From contig URGW01000004.1 of NCBI GenBank assembly GCA_900547475.1, positions 1-64,000 on the forward strand: a stretch of 64,000 bases of DNA, written 5' to 3'. The DNA is from an uncultured Clostridium sp. GTDB taxonomy: Bacteria > Bacillota > Clostridia > Clostridiales > Clostridiaceae. Within the stretch, counting starts at the first letter, position 1, and the number at the start of each line of letters is the position of its first letter. Of this stretch, positions 35,906-45,390 are shown one piece after another. The notes under the pieces are model-generated. The model was given only the letters and a program-made list of their open reading frames with translations. It did no database searches and had not been told where the DNA came from. Position numbers and translations under genes: made by a program.

Positions 35906-37108
35906 TTATGCTTCTATATTATTTAGCACTATTCCAATTATATTACTATTATACGCCTTTAACTCATTTATCGATCTTAAAACAACTTTTCTCTTATTTT
36001 TATATCCTTTTACAATATAAATTGTCCCATCAACTTCTTTTGCAAAACATTGAGATAACACCCCATTATTTATCGGCGTTCCATTTATTAAAATATACTG
36101 ATACTTCCCGTCTAAACTTATAAATAACTTCTTTATATTGTCTTCTGATAAGCTATCATTATTAATAGATAATAGATCATATTCCTTTTTAATTATTAAT
36201 TTATTAACATCCTCAACCTCCATTATTTTTTTAATTTCATTGTTCTCACTTAAACCCCTATCTACATCAATAACCAATATATTGTTTCCCTTTTCAGCAA
36301 TAGCTCTTGCAACCTCTTCTACGAATTCATCTTTCCCTTCATTATTAGTTGTAGCTGATATTAATATATTGTTCATATCTTTATGATTATATAAAATATT
36401 TGTAACTATTTTATTATAAATAATTTTATTATTTTTATTTTTTTTCGAAAATATTGCTAAAACAGGCTCCTTTAATGTTTTTTCAATTTGATCTTCATGT
36501 TTAAATGAGTCATCTAAATACTCAAGAGTAACAGCTAGTAATAATGCTATAAATGTCATTGCTCCAAATATCAATATTAATTTCTTAACATTATCTCCAC
36601 TATTTATTGAAGATACCTCTGAAGCTGTAATTGTATCTATAGCACTCATTTCAGAGTTTGGTATGTAATTTGTCACTGTCTTTTCAGCAATTTTAACTAT
36701 CTCATCTAAAATTCTTATTATTTCTCTTTCATCTGTACCACTTAGGGATAAATCCACTACATTACTATCTTGAAAAATCCCTGCATATATTTTTGAGGAA
36801 ACTTCCTCAATAGTTAAAGTTGAATTAGCATTTTCTAAAGCCTCTTCAATAGTTTTATTAGTCTTTAAACTTTCTACAAAACTATTTAACAAATTGTATT
36901 CTATACTTCCTTTTGGACTATCTGCAATAGTCTCTAAATCTGTTCTAATAACATATAATTTTGTGCTTGCCTCATATTCTTGAATAATAATGCCTTTAGG
37001 CTTAAATAGTACAATTAAAATTGGAACTAATATTAATACTAGTATCATTATCCATCTTTTCTTTACCGCAATATAAAAATCTTCTAATATCATTCCTTGC
37101 TCTTCCAC
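35906..37108 (-). CDS. Chain-length regulator fused to a degenerate BY-kinase domain
   Basis: First gene of the capsule operon. The N-terminal half is a Wzz/YveK-type chain-length determinant: membrane helix near KRWIMILVLILVPILIVLF, extracytoplasmic helical part, and a second helix near LILIFGAMTFIALLLAV. The C-terminal half has the fold pattern of a CpsD/CapB tyrosine kinase, but Walker A reads TTNNEGKDEFV (no GKS/T), the A' strand is LVIDVDRG, Walker B reads YILINGTP without the usual Asp, and there is no tyrosine-rich tail. It probably acts as a partner or pseudokinase. An ATG at 37132 lacks a ribosome site and nearly coincides with the predicted transcription start; GTG at 37108 has GAGGG 7 nt upstream, so I use it. 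Confidence 0.82.
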   Translation of the reverse strand: MEEQGMILEDFYIAVKKRWIMILVLILVPILIVLFKPKGIIIQEYEASTKLYVIRTDLETIADSPKGSIEYNLLNSFVESLKTNKTIEEALENANSTLTIEEVSSKIYAGIFQDSNVVDLSLSGTDEREIIRILDEIVKIAEKTVTNYIPNSEMSAIDTITASEVSSINSGDNVKKLILIFGAMTFIALLLAVTLEYLDDSFKHEDQIEKTLKEPVLAIFSKKNKNNKIIYNKIVTNILYNHKDMNNILISATTNNEGKDEFVEEVARAIAEKGNNILVIDVDRGLSENNEIKKIMEVEDVNKLIIKKEYDLLSINNDSLSEDNIKKLFISLDGKYQYILINGTPINNGVLSQCFAKEVDGTIYIVKGYKNKRKVVLRSINELKAYNSNIIGIVLNNIEA

Positions 37109-37141
37109 AGCTATTCCCTCACTTTTGTTCATATTTACATA

Positions 37142-37150
37142 ATTATAGCA
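37142..37150 (-). promoter_or_regulatory. Extended -10 promoter of the capsule operon
   Basis: On the minus strand TGCTATAAT, an extended -10 element; no good -35. Transcription would start near 37135, leaving a leader of about 27 nt before the GTG at 37108. Confidence 0.5.
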
Positions 37151-37241
37151 CTTATTTGTATTAATTTATATTAATATTGTATGAAATTATTTATTATTAT
37201 TTCTAACAATAATCATAAGTATTATATCATATTAGCAGAAA

Positions 37242-37272
37242 AAATCAAAAAAGCCTCAAATTTATTGAGGCT
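37242..37272 (-). terminator. Terminator between licD and the capsule operon
   Basis: AGCCTCAA (37252-37259) pairs with TTGAGGCT (37265-37272) and is followed on the minus strand by TTTTTTGATTTTTT. It ends licD transcription before the capsule promoter. Confidence 0.88.
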
Positions 37273-37292
37273 CCTTAATCTTTTAAATTAGG

Positions 37293-37450
37293 TTATTTAA
37301 ACTTTTTCATTATACTTATAGCTTTTCCTTTTGCAATAGCTACAATTCTAAAGCAAATTTTCCCATATTAAAACACCCTAATTTGATAAAAAATACTTTA
37401 AAATCAAACTTATTCTCCTAATATAACTCAATATATTCCTTATACTTCAT
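37293..37450 (-). pseudogene. Coding remnant immediately downstream of licD
   Basis: On the minus strand two frames in series read like one broken protein tail: MKYKEYIELY, stop, ENKFDFKVFFIKLGCFNMGK, then after a frameshift ICFRIVAIAKGKAISIMKKF and a TAA at 37293-37295. It begins 2 nt after the licD stop. It may be a lost C-terminal extension of licD or the tail of a second LicD-type gene; no homologue was searched. Confidence 0.4.
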
Positions 37451-37451
37451 A

Positions 37452-38267
37452 TTAAGTTATCTTTCTTTTATCTAACACCTCTACTCCTATAAAATGTTCA
37501 GGCACCCTTTCTTCCTCTTTTGGTAATTGCATGTAATTTTCACCATACTCAGATACTAAAATATTATGTACATTATTAGGGGCTTTTACCTTCATAGTAT
37601 CGAACTCTATTTCTCTAATTGGATAAATATCCGTGATTTTAAAGGTAGTTTTCCAAATAGTATCTAAACCATATGACATTAACTCTTTATCTTTTCCTGT
37701 AAGCTTTCTTAATATAGATATTAATTTTCTTCTATTTTTAAAACTTACCTTTTTACTAAAAAGCCAAAGTATAGGATATAAAACCTTATTTTTAAAACTT
37801 ATATTTTTAAAATCTGCATTAACAGCTGCGTCAGCACCTGCTACTACTAAAGCCAGATTTCTTTGCAATACTCTAATTAACTTATTATTAGGTACATAAT
37901 CCATTGCAAAAACATCTACAAATACGCCTTGATGATAATTATGTTCCTTTCCATCATTTACCCTTGAATTATTATATCTAACCTTTAACTCTACATGAAA
38001 AATATCATAGCCTGGATCTGTTTCAGTAGTTTGAACAAAAAACTCATCTCCTAGTTCTTCCTGAGCAATATTTAAGAACTTATTGTAATTTTCTCTTGTC
38101 ATCGCAATATCTATATCATCATCCCAGGGGATAAATCCTCCATGTCTATAAGCTCCAAGCAATGTTCCAGCACAAATAAAATACTCAATATTATTTTTTC
38201 TACATACCCTATCTATATTTTTCAGAGTATAACAAGCTATATTTTGAGCAAGTTTCAAATTATCCAT
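37452..38267 (-). CDS. licD: LicD-family phosphotransferase (phosphocholine transferase candidate)
   Basis: Transfers phosphocholine from CDP-choline to a sugar of a surface polymer. The 271 aa contain the LicD core near residues 30-65: YFICAGTLLGAYRHGGF, then IPWDDDIDIAM with its metal-binding aspartates. It is cytosolic, with no clear membrane segment. AGGAGG precedes the ATG. It lies directly between the capsule operon and two secreted choline-binding hydrolases. LicD-like proteins can also handle ribitol-phosphate or other groups (fukutin-like), but with licA/C and licB nearby phosphocholine is the best reading. Confidence 0.88.
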   Translation of the reverse strand: MDNLKLAQNIACYTLKNIDRVCRKNNIEYFICAGTLLGAYRHGGFIPWDDDIDIAMTRENYNKFLNIAQEELGDEFFVQTTETDPGYDIFHVELKVRYNNSRVNDGKEHNYHQGVFVDVFAMDYVPNNKLIRVLQRNLALVVAGADAAVNADFKNISFKNKVLYPILWLFSKKVSFKNRRKLISILRKLTGKDKELMSYGLDTIWKTTFKITDIYPIREIEFDTMKVKAPNNVHNILVSEYGENYMQLPKEEERVPEHFIGVEVLDKRKIT

Positions 38268-38493
38268 TGAAAGCCTCCTACAATCATTTATTTTATTTAT
38301 TTTTTATTATAACATACGTTTTTAAATTAATACATAAATAAAAAAGACTGTAACATTAGCATAAAAAAATCTACTAGAGATAACCCTACTTCCTATTCAT
38401 AGAAAAAATTAGTAAGCTTAGCTAATATTTTTTTGACATTAAGATATTTTATCATAAATCCTAGATTTATAAAATTTTAGGTTTAATTTTTAG

Positions 38494-38540
38494 TAAAAAG
38501 AGGCTGTCGCACTAAATAATTAGTGCACAGCCCCTTTTTA
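38494..38540 (-). terminator. Terminator of the choline-binding hydrolase operon
   Basis: GGCTGTCGCACTA (38502-38514) pairs with TAGTGCACAGCC (38521-38532) with one bulged base, flanked by AAAAG and CTTTTT, directly after the stop codon. Confidence 0.9.
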
Positions 38541-38541
38541 T

Positions 38542-41361
38542 TTACCTTGTTGCAGCTCCATCACTACCTAAATATATTCCATTAATTGTAGTATTAACTG
38601 CCATAGATCCATCTGAGTATAGATAATACTTTTTGCCATCAACCTTAATCCAGCCTGTTTGCATCTTGCAATCTGAATTAAAATAATACCATTTCCCATT
38701 TTCATTTAGCCAACCTGTTTTTGCTTCACCACTAGAAAGGAAATAATACCATGTTCCTGCTATCCCTTGCCAACCTATTTGCATCTTACAATCTGAGTTA
38801 AAATAATACCATTTTCCATTTTCATTTAGCCAACCTGTTTTTGCTTCACCACTAGAAAGAAAATAATACCATGTCCCTTCTATCCCTTGCCAGCCTGTTT
38901 GCATCTTACAATCTGAGTTAAAATAATACCACTTTCCATTATCATTTAACCATCCTGTTTTTGCTTCACCGCTAGAAATAAAATAATACCATGTTCCCGC
39001 TAGCTTTTGCCAACCTGTTTGCATCTTACAGTCTGAATTAAAATAATACCATGTTCCATTTTCATTTAGCCAACCTGTTTTTGCTTCACCACTAGAAAGA
39101 AAATAATACCATGTTCCTGCTATCCCTTGCCAACCTATTTGCATCTTACAATCCGAGTTAAAATAATACCATTTTCCATTTTCATTTAGCCAACCTGTTT
39201 TTGCTTCACCACTAGAAAGAAAATAATACCATGTCCCTTCTATCCCTTGCCAGCCTGTTTGCATCTTTCCATCTTGATTTAAATAATACCATTGTCCATT
39301 ATATGATAACCAGCCCCTTTTCATAGCTGCAGTATTTGTATCAAAATAATACCAGTAACCTTCTATAAGCTTCCAACCTCTTGTAAGAACTCCATTTTTA
39401 TCATAATAATACTTATTGCCATTATACTCTTTCCATGAGTTCGCACTACTTGGATCTATAGGTAAAATATCTGTTTTGCTAGCATTTATAAATACAATAT
39501 TTTTATTTTCTACATACGCCTTATCATTAAAGCTATATTCACCTTGGAACTTATTAGCAGATCCTCCATTCCCAATATAACTAGTTCTATCAGGATAAAT
39601 TTCTAAATAATACTTACCATCAATAAGTTTAACATTCTTATCAGTTACAACAGATACAGAGTTTATACAAGCAGTAGCACTATTTATACTAGTAGATATA
39701 TTGTAAAGTAATTTTTTATTTTTATCTATTACAGAGTTTTCACCTATATATTTAATAACTGTTAATGCATCATAATCATTTAAATTAGTAACATTATTAT
39801 TAGATAAATATAAATCAGCTGTAAAGGCATGAGCAGAGGCCTTTTCTCCCCAGAATGGATCTGATGCATATTTTACATTTGCTCCATTTATCTTATTTCC
39901 TAAAAATCCACCATAATATCTCCAGTCAGCAGGATCTGCATATCCCCTTGATATATAATATTTTGCAAATTCATTTATACAAAGTTCAACACTCTTATAA
40001 TAATTAGCAGATTCACCTGGGCTTGAGTCGACCGCATTCATTCCAAAAAGATTATTTTTAGTTTGTGCTATAGTTGATTTACCCCATCCTGATTCATTTA
40101 TTGCTATCCCTAATGCTAAAAGTGCATTAACTCCATATTTTTCTTGAGCATTAATAAAATACTGTCCAGTATTTATTAATTTACTACTAGAATCTGTATT
40201 TGCCGATATAAATTTATTTAAATCTTCAGCCGTATATGTAGTTGTACTTCTAAAAGGTAAATAGTTAAAATAAGTATGATAAGGTTCATTTTTATTTATA
40301 GAATTATTTTTAACATTATTTCTTAAATCAGATATCAAATTAGTCAACCCTAACGAAATATCAGATCCATCATAGAAATAATTTCCATCATAACTTAAAT
40401 ACTTAACTCCCTCTTTTAAATAACTTGGAGCCACTCCTAACTTTATTAAATACCCTTTTTGTGAACTATTAGTTAAATCACTAGATATAAAATGATATAA
40501 AACTCCGTCTTTATTAATATAATAACTTGGATTAGAAACCTGATTTATAGGAACTATAAGCAAATCATACTCTGAAGAACTTACATCTTTCTTAACCCAT
40601 CCAGTATATCCTGAAATTTGTACTTTTGCCGCAGAACCAATATCCTCTATTACTGGAACATCATCAACATATCCATGATTAACATAAGTATATTCACTTC
40701 CTAATGATGAACTAGTGTATACATAAGTATTATTACTAAAAGTAGGATCTGGCGCACCATTAATATGCTTTAATATTCTTCCCATTGCAAAAGTTGCATA
40801 TACAACTTGTCCATTGTTATTTAAAATAACAGGTATTGTATCTCCATTAATTCTTTTCTTTTCTTCTTCAAGTGCTTTTTCCTTTGCTTCCTCTATACTA
40901 TTAGCTGAATCAATAAAACTATAACTTCCATCGCTGTATGCTAAAGCTACTTCATAATTATCTTCTGTCTTATTTAATAATCTTGTTTCATTATAAATAT
41001 TTTCATATTTTAATTGTAATTCTTCTCTTTCAAATTTAGAATCACCATAACTATACGGAACAGCATAATCTACTTTTTCATATAACTCTCCTACATTACC
41101 TTTACCATCACTTATTTTACCATCTACAGTAATTTCACTATTTGTCATAGTCTCTTCATCAACTATAACACCTTCATTTTGAAATATTTCTTCAGAAACA
41201 TTATCGTTTATCTCCTGATTTTTTAAGTGATCAACTTCATCTTGAATGCTCTTACTAAATTCCTCCTTACTATCAGTGGCATATACCCTAACTGATGGCA
41301 ATAATAATAATATACTTAAAATCAATGACATTATTGATTTTAATCTTTTATTTCTTTTCAT
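38542..41361 (-). CDS. Secreted choline-binding N-acetylglucosaminidase (GH73-like)
   Basis: Murein hydrolase of 939 aa. Signal peptide 1-28; charged linker region to about 110; an SH3-like part with GYTGWVKKDVSS near 250-265; glucosaminidase domain about 395-520 with the probable catalytic glutamate in GIAINESGWGKS (E423) and NNLFGMNA after it; then from about 645 to the end some 14 choline-binding (CW_binding) repeats of 20 aa, mostly alternating GTWYYFLSSGEAKTGW and GKWYYFNSDCKMQTGW. The repeats would hold it on phosphocholine-bearing wall polymers, as for pneumococcal LytB. Five repeats or more carry Cys where Gly is usual. It is co-oriented with, and 17 nt from, the amidase gene. GGGGGA precedes the ATG. 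Confidence 0.92.
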   Translation of the reverse strand: MKRNKRLKSIMSLILSILLLLPSVRVYATDSKEEFSKSIQDEVDHLKNQEINDNVSEEIFQNEGVIVDEETMTNSEITVDGKISDGKGNVGELYEKVDYAVPYSYGDSKFEREELQLKYENIYNETRLLNKTEDNYEVALAYSDGSYSFIDSANSIEEAKEKALEEEKKRINGDTIPVILNNNGQVVYATFAMGRILKHINGAPDPTFSNNTYVYTSSSLGSEYTYVNHGYVDDVPVIEDIGSAAKVQISGYTGWVKKDVSSSEYDLLIVPINQVSNPSYYINKDGVLYHFISSDLTNSSQKGYLIKLGVAPSYLKEGVKYLSYDGNYFYDGSDISLGLTNLISDLRNNVKNNSINKNEPYHTYFNYLPFRSTTTYTAEDLNKFISANTDSSSKLINTGQYFINAQEKYGVNALLALGIAINESGWGKSTIAQTKNNLFGMNAVDSSPGESANYYKSVELCINEFAKYYISRGYADPADWRYYGGFLGNKINGANVKYASDPFWGEKASAHAFTADLYLSNNNVTNLNDYDALTVIKYIGENSVIDKNKKLLYNISTSINSATACINSVSVVTDKNVKLIDGKYYLEIYPDRTSYIGNGGSANKFQGEYSFNDKAYVENKNIVFINASKTDILPIDPSSANSWKEYNGNKYYYDKNGVLTRGWKLIEGYWYYFDTNTAAMKRGWLSYNGQWYYLNQDGKMQTGWQGIEGTWYYFLSSGEAKTGWLNENGKWYYFNSDCKMQIGWQGIAGTWYYFLSSGEAKTGWLNENGTWYYFNSDCKMQTGWQKLAGTWYYFISSGEAKTGWLNDNGKWYYFNSDCKMQTGWQGIEGTWYYFLSSGEAKTGWLNENGKWYYFNSDCKMQIGWQGIAGTWYYFLSSGEAKTGWLNENGKWYYFNSDCKMQTGWIKVDGKKYYLYSDGSMAVNTTINGIYLGSDGAATR
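38701..39267. repeat. Tandem 120-bp repeats with a near-identical 207-bp duplication
   Basis: DNA encoding paired 20-aa choline-binding motifs. Segment 38701-38907 recurs at 39061-39267 (offset 360 bp, three 120-bp units) with two mismatches, showing recent copy-number change or conversion within the array. Confidence 0.9.
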
Positions 41362-41378
41362 CCTTTATCCCCCTAAAT

Positions 41379-43175
41379 TTATTTGTTAAACATCCTATTT
41401 ACTTGTTCCATAATGATTACAGATAATTTATTTTGATTAGCTTCATCAGCTGCTTTTTTAGCTTCACTATAATTACTAATAAATCCACACTCTAATAATA
41501 TAGAAGGCATTGTAGTATTTTTTATTACATAAAAATTATTATCCTTAGCTCCTCTATTTCTATATCCTAATTCAGCACTAACATTATTTACTATATTAGT
41601 CGCTATTTCTTTTGATTTATTAGTTACTTTAGAATCTTTTCCTGTTGAATTTCCCTTTATCGAACTATAAAATGCTGTAAATCCACTAGCACTTGATGAA
41701 GTACTAGAATCATGATGTATACTTATAAATAAATCTGTATCATTTGAGTTTGCATAATCTACTCTCTTTTTTAAGCTTTCTTTTGTTGTTTCATAAGTTT
41801 TATCCTCAGGATTTCTAGTTAAGATAACATTATAACCTTCCGCTTCTAATTGTCCCCTTAATTTAAGAGCTACTTGCATATTTAAGTCTCTCTCTATATA
41901 TTGAATTCCATTATGTTGTGAGTACGCCCCATCATCCCCCCCATAATTATGTCCTGGATCTAATACTATAGTCAGTTTTTCTCCATTTGCAATATCTTTA
42001 AATATACCATCTTTTCCATAGTACCTGTCTACTATAAATTCAAATCTAGCCATTGCTCCATCACTATGAAAATAATATTCTTTATTATTTATTGTTTGGT
42101 TTCCTGTAACCATATTATTGTCATCATTAAAATAGTAAGTATCAACTCCTAATGTAATAAATCCTTTAACAAGTTGACCATTACTATCACCATAGTACCA
42201 AGTAACATTGTCACTAATCCATCCAGTAATCATTTCACCATTACCATTTAAGTAATATCTTTTCTCTTTATCCTCAATAATACCAGTAGCCATTTCTCCA
42301 CCTTCATATAGATAGTACCATTTACCATTGTCTTTTAACCATCCGCTTTTCATGGAAGTTGTAGTTTCTGCATAATACCACTTATTCTCAAATTTTATCC
42401 ATCCAATTAAAGTTAAGCCATTATCATTTAGATAATAAATATTCTTATTATTCTCTACTTTACCTGTTGACATTTCTCCATTTTTATATAAGTAATACCA
42501 TTTACCTTTATAATTTAACCATCCATTTTTCATTACCCCTGATTCTTTTGCATAGTACCACTTACCGTTGTCATATATCCATCCAGTGGCCATTTCACCA
42601 TTTTCTCTCATGTAATATCTTTCACTATTTATATCAATGAAACCAATAGCCATTTCTCCATTATCTTTAAGAAAATACCATTTACTATTATCATTCAACC
42701 AACCAACTCTCATTTCTCCTGATTGTTCTAAATAATACCACTTACCTTCATTGTGCAACCATCCCGTACCCATCGCACCGCTATTATTTAAGAAATACCA
42801 TTTATTATCTACTTTTACCCATCCTATTTTCATAGCTCCAGATGCTTCTAAGTAATACCACTTACCTAAATCCCTAATCCATCCTGTTGCCATTTCTCCA
42901 TCATCATTTAAGTAATACCATTTACCATTCTCATTTAGCCAACCTTTTTTTAAAGTTCCATCTTCAGCAAAATAATACCACTTATTATTTTGCTGTACCC
43001 ATCCATTCTTTTGAATATTATTATCTTCTGTATTTGAATTAATGTCATCAATTCTACTAGTAATTCCACTATTTTTTTCTTCAACTGTATCATCAGCAAT
43101 AACAACTTGTCCATTTCCAACCATTATTAGAATAAAGATAATAACTATAATTGATTTATTCAATATTTTTTTCAC
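41379..43175 (-). CDS. Secreted choline-binding N-acetylmuramoyl-L-alanine amidase
   Basis: Cleaves the bond between MurNAc and the stem peptide. From the start used, about 598 aa: signal peptide about 1-28, roughly 15 choline-binding repeats of the GKWYYLNDDGEMATGW type to about residue 395, then a C-terminal Amidase_3 zinc domain with VLDPGHNYGGDDG, IERDLNMQVAL, FISIHHDSS and the catalytic LLECGFISN. The frame opens at 43205, but AGGAGG is followed after 7 nt by a GTG at 43175 (a GTG at 43178 is an alternative). Repeat order (N-terminal repeats, C-terminal catalysis) is the reverse of the next gene. It is probably co-transcribed with the glucosaminidase. Confidence 0.92.
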   Translation of the reverse strand: MKKILNKSIIVIIFILIMVGNGQVVIADDTVEEKNSGITSRIDDINSNTEDNNIQKNGWVQQNNKWYYFAEDGTLKKGWLNENGKWYYLNDDGEMATGWIRDLGKWYYLEASGAMKIGWVKVDNKWYFLNNSGAMGTGWLHNEGKWYYLEQSGEMRVGWLNDNSKWYFLKDNGEMAIGFIDINSERYYMRENGEMATGWIYDNGKWYYAKESGVMKNGWLNYKGKWYYLYKNGEMSTGKVENNKNIYYLNDNGLTLIGWIKFENKWYYAETTTSMKSGWLKDNGKWYYLYEGGEMATGIIEDKEKRYYLNGNGEMITGWISDNVTWYYGDSNGQLVKGFITLGVDTYYFNDDNNMVTGNQTINNKEYYFHSDGAMARFEFIVDRYYGKDGIFKDIANGEKLTIVLDPGHNYGGDDGAYSQHNGIQYIERDLNMQVALKLRGQLEAEGYNVILTRNPEDKTYETTKESLKKRVDYANSNDTDLFISIHHDSSTSSSASGFTAFYSSIKGNSTGKDSKVTNKSKEIATNIVNNVSAELGYRNRGAKDNNFYVIKNTTMPSILLECGFISNYSEAKKAADEANQNKLSVIIMEQVNRMFNK

Positions 43176-43603
43176 CACTAATCCTCCTATTACATAAAAT
43201 AACAACTTTAATTATATATCTAATTAGGGTTGATTTCTATAATAAACACTAAATTTTACACTATACTACCAAATATTGCTTTTATTTTTACTTCTAATTT
43301 CATTCTCATATCTCTTAAATAAAAAAGTTAATATAAATTTTTTACACTAATTTTTTAATATTTATATATGAAACCTTTGCTAGTTTTTTTCATAATAAAT
43401 TACAACACTAATTAATTGTAAAAATAACTTATGCTAGCACGTTTATGTTAATAAAATTATTATTCAAAATTAGCTATAGTTTACTTTTTATAAAAAACTT
43501 TGCATGATCTTAATGTTTTAGTTGGTAAATCTAAAATATTTTTCTAAAAAGAATCTTTTTTCTATAACTACTCTGAACCACAAGGCAAACCTATATTATT
43601 CTA
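43176..43603. other. Long intergenic region upstream of the choline-binding amidase
   Basis: About 430 nt, AT-rich. It must hold the promoter of the amidase-glucosaminidase operon, but no sequence stands out. No gene, RNA or repeat recognised. Confidence 0.4.
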
Positions 43604-43644
43604 AATAAAAAAGTAACCTTCAATCTGAAATTTAAGGTTACTTT
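43604..43644 (-). terminator. Terminator of the flippase gene
   Basis: AAAGTAACCTT (43610-43620) pairs with AAGGTTACTTT (43634-43644), followed on the minus strand by TTTTTTATTT. Confidence 0.88.
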
Positions 43645-43650
43645 AAAATT

Positions 43651-45126
43651 CTATTTTTTTATCTTATTTAAAATTTTGTTTTTAACTTCTATTATATTTT
43701 CATCCTTTATTATAAATAGAATTAATAAATATATTAATCCATTAATAGTTATAGTAATTATTGAAACAACTATAGCATTTAGTTCTTGTGATTCAAACAA
43801 GTTTCCTGTAAATTGCCTTATTATGATTGTGAATGGGATGAATATTAAAGAAATAAACATATATTTCAGTTTGTCTATTGAAAATATATTAAAATTAACT
43901 TTAAGTACTTTTTTAACATAAATATTCTCCATTATTATTACACATATATTGGCAAATAATGTAGTTGCTACCGCTGTTGTTCCATTAAATTTTCCAAGTG
44001 CTAACAATATGATATTTAATAATAAATTAATTAATCCACCTATAAATATTATTTGAACTTGTTGTTTTTCTTTCCTTCTTGTGTACATAACTTGATTACT
44101 TAATATAGTGTCATATCCTAATGATATAATATAAAGAGAAAACACCATCATTATTGGAGTAGAAGCAACATACTCAACCCCACCATATAACAATATTATT
44201 TCTTTTGATAATAAAAACATACCTATTGATGCTGGAAATAAAAACATAAAATACAGCTTACTTATCTTATCTAATAGAATCAAATATTCTTTATCACTAT
44301 CATTAGCTATATAATTAGATAATCTTGGTATTGTTACTGTTATTACAGTTAACAATAATGTATTAATCATAGTACCTATATTTTGTGCTGTAGCATAATA
44401 TCCAACTGATACTGTAGATATAAATTCACCTAACATTAACCTATCTAATTGAGTATATAATACATTAGCATTTGATAAAATAACTACTAAAAACATAGGC
44501 TTTATATGTTTTCTTAAATTAATATTAGAAAAATTAAATTTTATTCTTCTCTTTATATATATGAAACTTAATATATTATTTAATAATGTATATATTACTA
44601 AAACAATCATGTACTCTTTTAAATCATTGCTTGAGTTAACTGTTTTTATTAATAATATTACATATATTATTCTTACAACTATAGTTTTAGTTGTTATAAA
44701 TCCAAAATTCTCCAATGCCTCATTTAGCCATTCAATATAAAATACATTAGCCACTAAATTAAATGTCATTATAATACATGCAACATATGTTTGAGAACCA
44801 TAATAACTATTACGTATAAATAAAATATATATAACTATAGTTATAATATTAGTTATTAATGTGAATATAAATAAGTTAGTAAATACACTTGATAATTTTT
44901 CTTTATTATCTCTTACTCTACTTATCTCTCTTAATCCATACTGATAAACACCAAAACCTGCAAATATATAAAAATATCCATATATAGTTTGAGAAAAATT
45001 AATAACTCCCATATTATCAGGTCCTAAAACCCTTAATGCATAAGGCCCTATCAATATTGGTATTATTAAATTGAAAACATTTAATAATAATTTGAAAAAT
45101 ATGTTTTTTGAAATAGATTTATTCAT
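43651..45126 (-). CDS. wzx: Oligosaccharide flippase, Wzx/PST family
   Basis: Flips undecaprenyl-linked repeat units across the membrane. The 491 aa have about 13-14 membrane segments, with the family opening KNIFFKLLLNVFNLIIPILI and the LGPDNMGVINFSQTIYGYF segment seen in polysaccharide exporters. It is the only flippase in the window. It lies outside the capsule operon, between the choline-binding hydrolases and licB, with its own terminator. It could serve the capsule, the phosphocholine-bearing polymer or both. AAGGTG precedes the ATG. Confidence 0.88.
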   Translation of the reverse strand: MNKSISKNIFFKLLLNVFNLIIPILIGPYALRVLGPDNMGVINFSQTIYGYFYIFAGFGVYQYGLREISRVRDNKEKLSSVFTNLFIFTLITNIITIVIYILFIRNSYYGSQTYVACIIMTFNLVANVFYIEWLNEALENFGFITTKTIVVRIIYVILLIKTVNSSNDLKEYMIVLVIYTLLNNILSFIYIKRRIKFNFSNINLRKHIKPMFLVVILSNANVLYTQLDRLMLGEFISTVSVGYYATAQNIGTMINTLLLTVITVTIPRLSNYIANDSDKEYLILLDKISKLYFMFLFPASIGMFLLSKEIILLYGGVEYVASTPIMMVFSLYIISLGYDTILSNQVMYTRRKEKQQVQIIFIGGLINLLLNIILLALGKFNGTTAVATTLFANICVIIMENIYVKKVLKVNFNIFSIDKLKYMFISLIFIPFTIIIRQFTGNLFESQELNAIVVSIITITINGLIYLLILFIIKDENIIEVKNKILNKIKK

Positions 45127-45390
45127 AATGCACCTTTATATAATTATATTTTCAATCTATATTTATTATATATATTAATGATGATACTAAAATTCATTTA
45201 AATATATCAATAATATTATAAACAAAGATAATTATATCATAATTTATACATAAATCAATTTTAGTTCTTTTATTGATTTTATCATATATTTCTCTTATTT
45301 ATCACAAAATTTTAGATTACATAATCTCTATTAATTTCTTTTTCATTGAAAATTAATAAATTCTATATTATTAACTTCATAATTTAATAT

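Noticed and set aside
38701..39267. CRISPR-like appearance of regularly spaced repeats
   Set aside because: The repeats are in-frame protein-coding units of 60/120 bp with conserved, not unique, spacers.
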